Below, piece by piece: positions 60,300 to 64,000 of a DNA stretch of 64,000 bases; position 1 is the stretch's first letter; the number at the start of each line of letters is the position of its first letter. The position numbers were made by a program, and so were the translations under genes. Source of the DNA: Kitagawia praeruptora (lineage: Eukaryota; Streptophyta; Magnoliopsida; Apiales; Apiaceae); contig CM075351.1 of assembly GCA_037693485.1 (NCBI GenBank), positions 128,536,001-128,600,000 on the forward strand, in the 5' to 3' direction. The notes beneath the pieces were generated by a model. The model was not told the DNA's origin and searched no databases. It worked only from the letters and a program-made list of their open reading frames with translations.

Positions 60300-60335
60300 G
60301 TTAGCGGGTGAGCAAAAAAAAAAAGGGCAAGGCAG
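60300..60335. other. Short poly(A) insert between two 15-bp repeats
   Basis: Ignoring Copia-2 and the hAT MITE, the plus strand reads AAGGGCAAGGCAGTT, then about 20 bases (AGCGGGTGAGC plus an A-run), then AAGGGCAAGGCAGTT again. The 15-bp direct repeat and A-run look like a target duplication around a tiny retroposed fragment. Alternatively, the insert resembles the hAT end TAGGGGTGAGCA next door. It disrupts the frame of the minus-strand ORF. Confidence 0.5.
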
Positions 60336-60902
60336 TAGGGGTGAGCAACGGGTCCAACCCGACCCGAACCGAACCGGACCCGAAAGAACCGAGAACCAAA
60401 ACGAACAATTTTTCAGAACCGAACCGGACCCGAAATTGTAATGGAACCAAACCGGAACCGAACCGTGAATTACGGTTCGGTTCGGTTCCAACCCGAAAGA
60501 ACCGAAATATATATATATATATATATATATATAATAAATAATATATATATATAATTAATAATATATAATTTTTTTAGTATATTATTAATAATATATATTA
60601 ATAAATAATATATAATTAATAATATATATTAATTATGAATATATAATTAATATATATATATATATTAATAATATATATTATTAATATATATTTAGTATAT
60701 TATTTAAATTTATTATATAATTTCGGTTCGGTTCGATTCTTTCGGGTTTTGGATGTCAAGAACCGAACCGAACCGAGAACCGAAATTTTCTCAATTTCAA
60801 GAACCGAACCGGACCCGAATTATAAAAAACCCAAACCGGACTCGAAATTTCGGTTTGGTTTGGTTCGGTTCCCGATTCTAACCCGAAAAATGCTCACTCC
60901 TA
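60336..60902. mobile_element. hAT-type MITE (567 bp)
   Basis: The ends are TAGGGGTGAGCA and TGCTCACTCCTA (one mismatch as inverted repeats), with an 8-bp duplication CAAGGCAG at 60328-60335 and 60903-60910. Both flanks carry AACCGAACCGG/CGGTTCGGTT-type repeats in inverted arrangement. The core is almost pure AT with a (TA)n tract (60508-60540). There is no transposase. It is unlike the other MITE (29290-29933) in sequence but the same in design. Confidence 0.9.
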
Positions 60903-61757
60903 CAAGGCAGTTCTATGCATTCTATCAGAAATGGTGTGTGACACAGAAAAGTAAGGAGGAAGGTTTATGTCAAAAGAGAAGTGCTCAAACACTTGAGTGA
61001 GTAAAAGACCATAAGGCATGTACCCCAATCTAGCAACATAAATCATTTTGGTGATTATCATATAGGGCAAGTTAAAATCAATTTTCTTGCAAGCCAACTT
61101 ATACATGATTTTCATTTCCACAAAACTCATAAGTTTGCCAGCAGTTTGAGAAGGAAAGATATTCACCCTAATGATTTCAGCTAGGGTTTGGTAGAAAGGA
61201 GTGAAATGCTCATAGTCAATACCCCTATCAGTGTTAAAGACATTTGAAGGGACTTCAACTCCATAGAAAATAGAGATGAACAACCTTAGTTCATCAGGGT
61301 TAAATGTGTAGGTCTTAGTCACATCAACTGGACTCAATGACAAAACCTTAGGATCTAGCTTAAGTATCTTTCCCAACAACAAATGATCAAGGAGAATAGG
61401 CTTCCCATTAATCACAGAAGTAAGGTAGGACACCCCACCAACTCCACTCCCTACCCCCATGTTGCAGAAAAACTCTGCCACCAAATTTGGTAGAACTCTC
61501 TTAGTGGGACTGACTAACACAGGATTCCACTTAGCATGAACAAACAGACCATACAACTCAGACTCTCTAGCAAGTTGAATAATTTTACCAGGTTGCAACT
61601 TATTCCTAACAAACCTATTCTGGGCTTCACTAGAGATAAACAGTGGGGAATTGTGTTTGGCTTTCTTGTGTTTCTTGTTTTTAGAAGAAGGGGAGTTATC
61701 AGGCTGAGAAGTGGGTGAAAACAAGTTAAGAGTGGTATCAATTGGTGTGTGAGACAT
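60903..61757 (-). CDS. Plant transposon-protein-like ORF, N-terminal part
   Basis: It starts at ATG 61757 (MSHTPIDTTLNLFSP) and is open for 285 codons to the MITE at 60902, where a stop follows at once. Residues 1-45 are S/P/K-rich with a basic patch (KNKKHKKAKH). Residues about 50-250 form a globular domain (FVRNKLQPGKIIQLARESEL, VAEFFCNMG, LSPVDVTKTYTFNPDELRLF) that recalls the 'putative plant transposon protein' family. It continues at 46781-46100, giving about 510 residues before the insertions. No introns or stops in the coding part. A TATA-like TATAAATA lies at 61775-61782 (minus), close to the ATG. It is probably the product of a mobile element that I cannot name. Its role is unknown. 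Confidence 0.65.
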
Positions 61758-61871
61758 GATGTGCAAGTGTGTGTATTTATAGCAAATAAGCAAGTAAGTG
61801 AGTAAATGAAGACAACAAGAATGAAGTAAACACTGCAGTGAGCACACTCTTAAATACACAAGCAAGCACAT

Positions 61872-63399
61872 ATATCTAACAATGAACAGTACAGCACAGA
61901 GTCAGAATAGTACAGATTATCAAAAAAAGGACTGCATAGTACACATAAAGTACATAGGATTTCAGGAAAGGACAAATCAAATCAATCTGCCATATTGTAA
62001 AGCTGCAGATCACAACTAACAATAAGGACAAAAAACAGATACCAGCACAGATAAGATGGTAAACTATAGAAACCATTTCCTAAAACAGTAATCACATTTA
62101 ATGCAAAGTTGAAGCATGCAGCAAAGAGAAAATATTTGTGCAAAACAAATACTAACTTAAGCAAAGAAGGTCATATCATCACCATAAAGTTGCACATTAT
62201 AAAATCAACACAAATCTCAAGCATGCTGTAGCACAGATTATACAAGCAATGTATACATATAAAGCTCAATTCAAATCCAACTGAGACAGAAAATATCTAA
62301 GTGACCACACAATGCAACATTGAACTAAGTAGATATCATTTAAACGAACAAGTCATATTGCACAAAAATAAACTCAAGAATTTTAAAGAAATTCAGAGTT
62401 CTAGAAGGTCATCACAAGATAACATATTACTAACATTTACAGATGCAAGTAATATATTTCTACAAGTTCACATCCTCATGTAACAGATAACATCCAAGGC
62501 ACTCTTAACACATTCATATCTATCAAGAAGAACAACTCTTAAACTCACAAGGGAGTTAGAGTGAACTCAAGACAGAAAGATCACTTAAACAAGGCAATGC
62601 AGGTTCAAGTAAGCACATAAGGACTGACAAAGATCAAAGATCTCACAGCACAACAACTAAGCTTAACACACGAACTCTTCAACCATCCAGACAATCAAAA
62701 AGTGTCATACAAGAAATATACCAAATCTCAACATTATATCAAGATACAAATGATCAAGTAAGTGAACAAAACTTAACAAAGATTCATACTGACTTGACAA
62801 GTATCAACAATAACAGAGCAAGATATCACACAACTAGATTCAACAAGTATCAACTCATCTCAATAAACACAGAAACTTCATAAAGATTCACATAATTATC
62901 AATCACACACTATCAAATCACAGAAAGGATAAAACATTATGAAATGAAGGATTAGAACTTGTGCACCTTAGCTATGGTGGTCATACACATTGCGCATCCA
63001 TAAGAACGCATAAATAAACTAGTAAAAGCACACATACTGAGAAATCATACTGAGAATCGCTCCACCGAGTCACCGGACTCACTGAGTCAACATCGAGTCA
63101 GTGCTCAAATCTTACAGATTCAACACTAGACATCTCGAAGTCACTGAATCACTAAACAAAATTGTTAGAATATGCATATAAATCAGTGAATTAAAGAAAT
63201 AAAAAGCTAGGGTTTGAAACACTCGGAATCAAAACAAAGGGCTTTTGATATATGATGTTCAAAACATCACATCAAGAGCGAATAAGACATGAATCAATCA
63301 AAACTTCATCGAATTGAAGCAAATAGATTCTAGGGTTTGAGAGGTTTCGATTCAAGAGACAAAGAACGAAAACTGAAACCATAGAGAGGTGAGTTTTGA
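61872..63399 (-). other. Leader or intron-like DNA upstream of minus ORF
   Basis: The plus strand is rich in A and C and poor in G and T, with no long ORF on either strand. In the minus direction it is T/G-rich, as in a plant intron or long 5' leader. It sits between the promoter-like DNA at 63400-63600 and the ORF at 61757. No element ends were found. Confidence 0.4.
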
Positions 63400-63600
63400 T
63401 GAGAGGATCACGAATCTGTGATTCATTTTAACAAATGAAGTCAGAATCGAACGGAATCGGCAAATCGCCGTTCTAGGGTTCGAGGGAGACAAGAGAGGCG
63501 AGAGAGAATAATGAACTATCCGTACAAAACAATGTATATATGTGATATATTTTGAATGGTTGAGATCGTAGGGTTTTGAGATCAATGGCTGAGATTAAAG
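63400..63600 (-). promoter_or_regulatory. Possible promoter and 5' UTR for minus-strand ORF
   Basis: On the minus strand a TATA-like ATATATCACATATATAC (about 63531-63547) is followed about 40 bases later by a CT-rich stretch (ATTCTCTCTCGCCTCTC) and GAACCCTAGAACGGCGA, as in plant core promoters and 5' UTRs. The order fits transcription leftward into the ORF at 61757. Prediction only. Confidence 0.4.
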
Positions 63601-64000
63601 CATATGAACCATTTTGCTGAAAAATGATTTCTGAAGTTCTGGGTTTTAGTGATTTTAAACAAAATCTTTAAATACAAAAAACTGTAAATAAAGATATAAT
63701 AATGCCAAAATCACAGAAAAATAATTTCTAGCAAAATAAAATTTAGATCCAAATTTTAAAATTGAATGCAAAATTTTAAGATCTCACATTTAATTAGTTT
63801 TTATATTTCTGTTCCGAGTTTTGAAACAACATCATTTCAAGGCCATGCAAAAATTAAAACTAATTAAATTTTATTCGTATTGAAATATTTCAATATGGTT
63901 TTTAGTCAAAACATAGACAAAACATATTAATGTCTATTTTTAAACAAATTCATTGTAGAGAAATTTGAATTTTCAAGTACCGAAGTCTCAAGAAAATCCG
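63601..64000. other. AT-rich DNA, nothing recognised
   Basis: The last 400 bases are AT-rich with no ORF, repeat or element end that I can identify. Confidence 0.5.

Noticed and set aside
1..64000. tRNA, rRNA, telomeric or organelle-derived sequence
   Set aside because: I saw no tRNA-like fold with conserved boxes, no rRNA blocks, no CCCTAAA arrays and no plastid gene fragments.

Overview
This window is nuclear DNA from a large-genome flowering plant, almost certainly a eudicot. It is built almost entirely of nested transposable elements: LTR retrotransposons of the Copia and Ty3/gypsy superfamilies, CACTA, Mutator-like and hAT DNA transposons, and a decayed LINE. I see no intact host gene. 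Species cannot be fixed from the sequence. The accessory retrotransposon ORFs resemble, from memory only, those common in campanulids such as Apiaceae and Asteraceae.

Left part (1-18588). A Ty3/gypsy element with a 4975-bp LTR, on the minus strand and running off the left edge, sits inside a Copia element (Copia-1). Copia-1 keeps the 3' part of gag, a dead pol, a very large dead accessory ORF (11167-15929) and a complete 3' LTR. Copia-1 itself lies in the tail of an Athila-like LTR (17385-17558). About 1 kb of leader/intron-like DNA follows.

Centre-left (18589-34404). A solo gypsy LTR (18589-27925, target duplication ATATG) carries a 6556-bp non-autonomous Athila-like element (21331-27886, duplication GCGAC) whose LTRs differ by a little over 1%. 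Beyond it come a nucleoporin ALADIN gene fragment, then a CACTA element (28416-33814, duplication TAG). This CACTA has no transposase but holds exon-like pieces of several host genes (MRG, ERI-1-type exonuclease, a proline-rich regulator, an R-R type MYB) and an hAT MITE. The right end of another CACTA lies at 34404.

Centre-right (34405-46099). A decayed LINE ORF1 (minus strand) is followed by a Mutator-like element whose transposase gene has lost its catalytic core and is split by a second gene-capturing CACTA (38590-43338, duplication TAT). That CACTA carries a fragment of a FIZZY-RELATED/CCS52 cell-cycle WD40 gene. A truncated Athila-like LTR follows.

Right part (46100-64000). A single-exon minus-strand ORF of the plant transposon-protein type is split by two insertions: a young Copia (Copia-2, 46787-60299, duplication GTTAG, LTRs differing at about 5 positions in 1525) and an hAT MITE (60336-60902, duplication CAAGGCAG). 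Copia-2 lacks most of gag and is split in its integrase by a 4967-bp solo gypsy LTR (51488-56454, duplication GAAGC). The window ends in the leader and probable promoter region of the minus-strand ORF.

The target duplications at the nested boundaries let the order of insertion be read directly. The most unusual content is the set of gene-fragment-carrying CACTA elements, the giant accessory ORF of Copia-1 with complementary motif clusters on both sides, and the gag-deleted Copia-2 that already carries a solo LTR.
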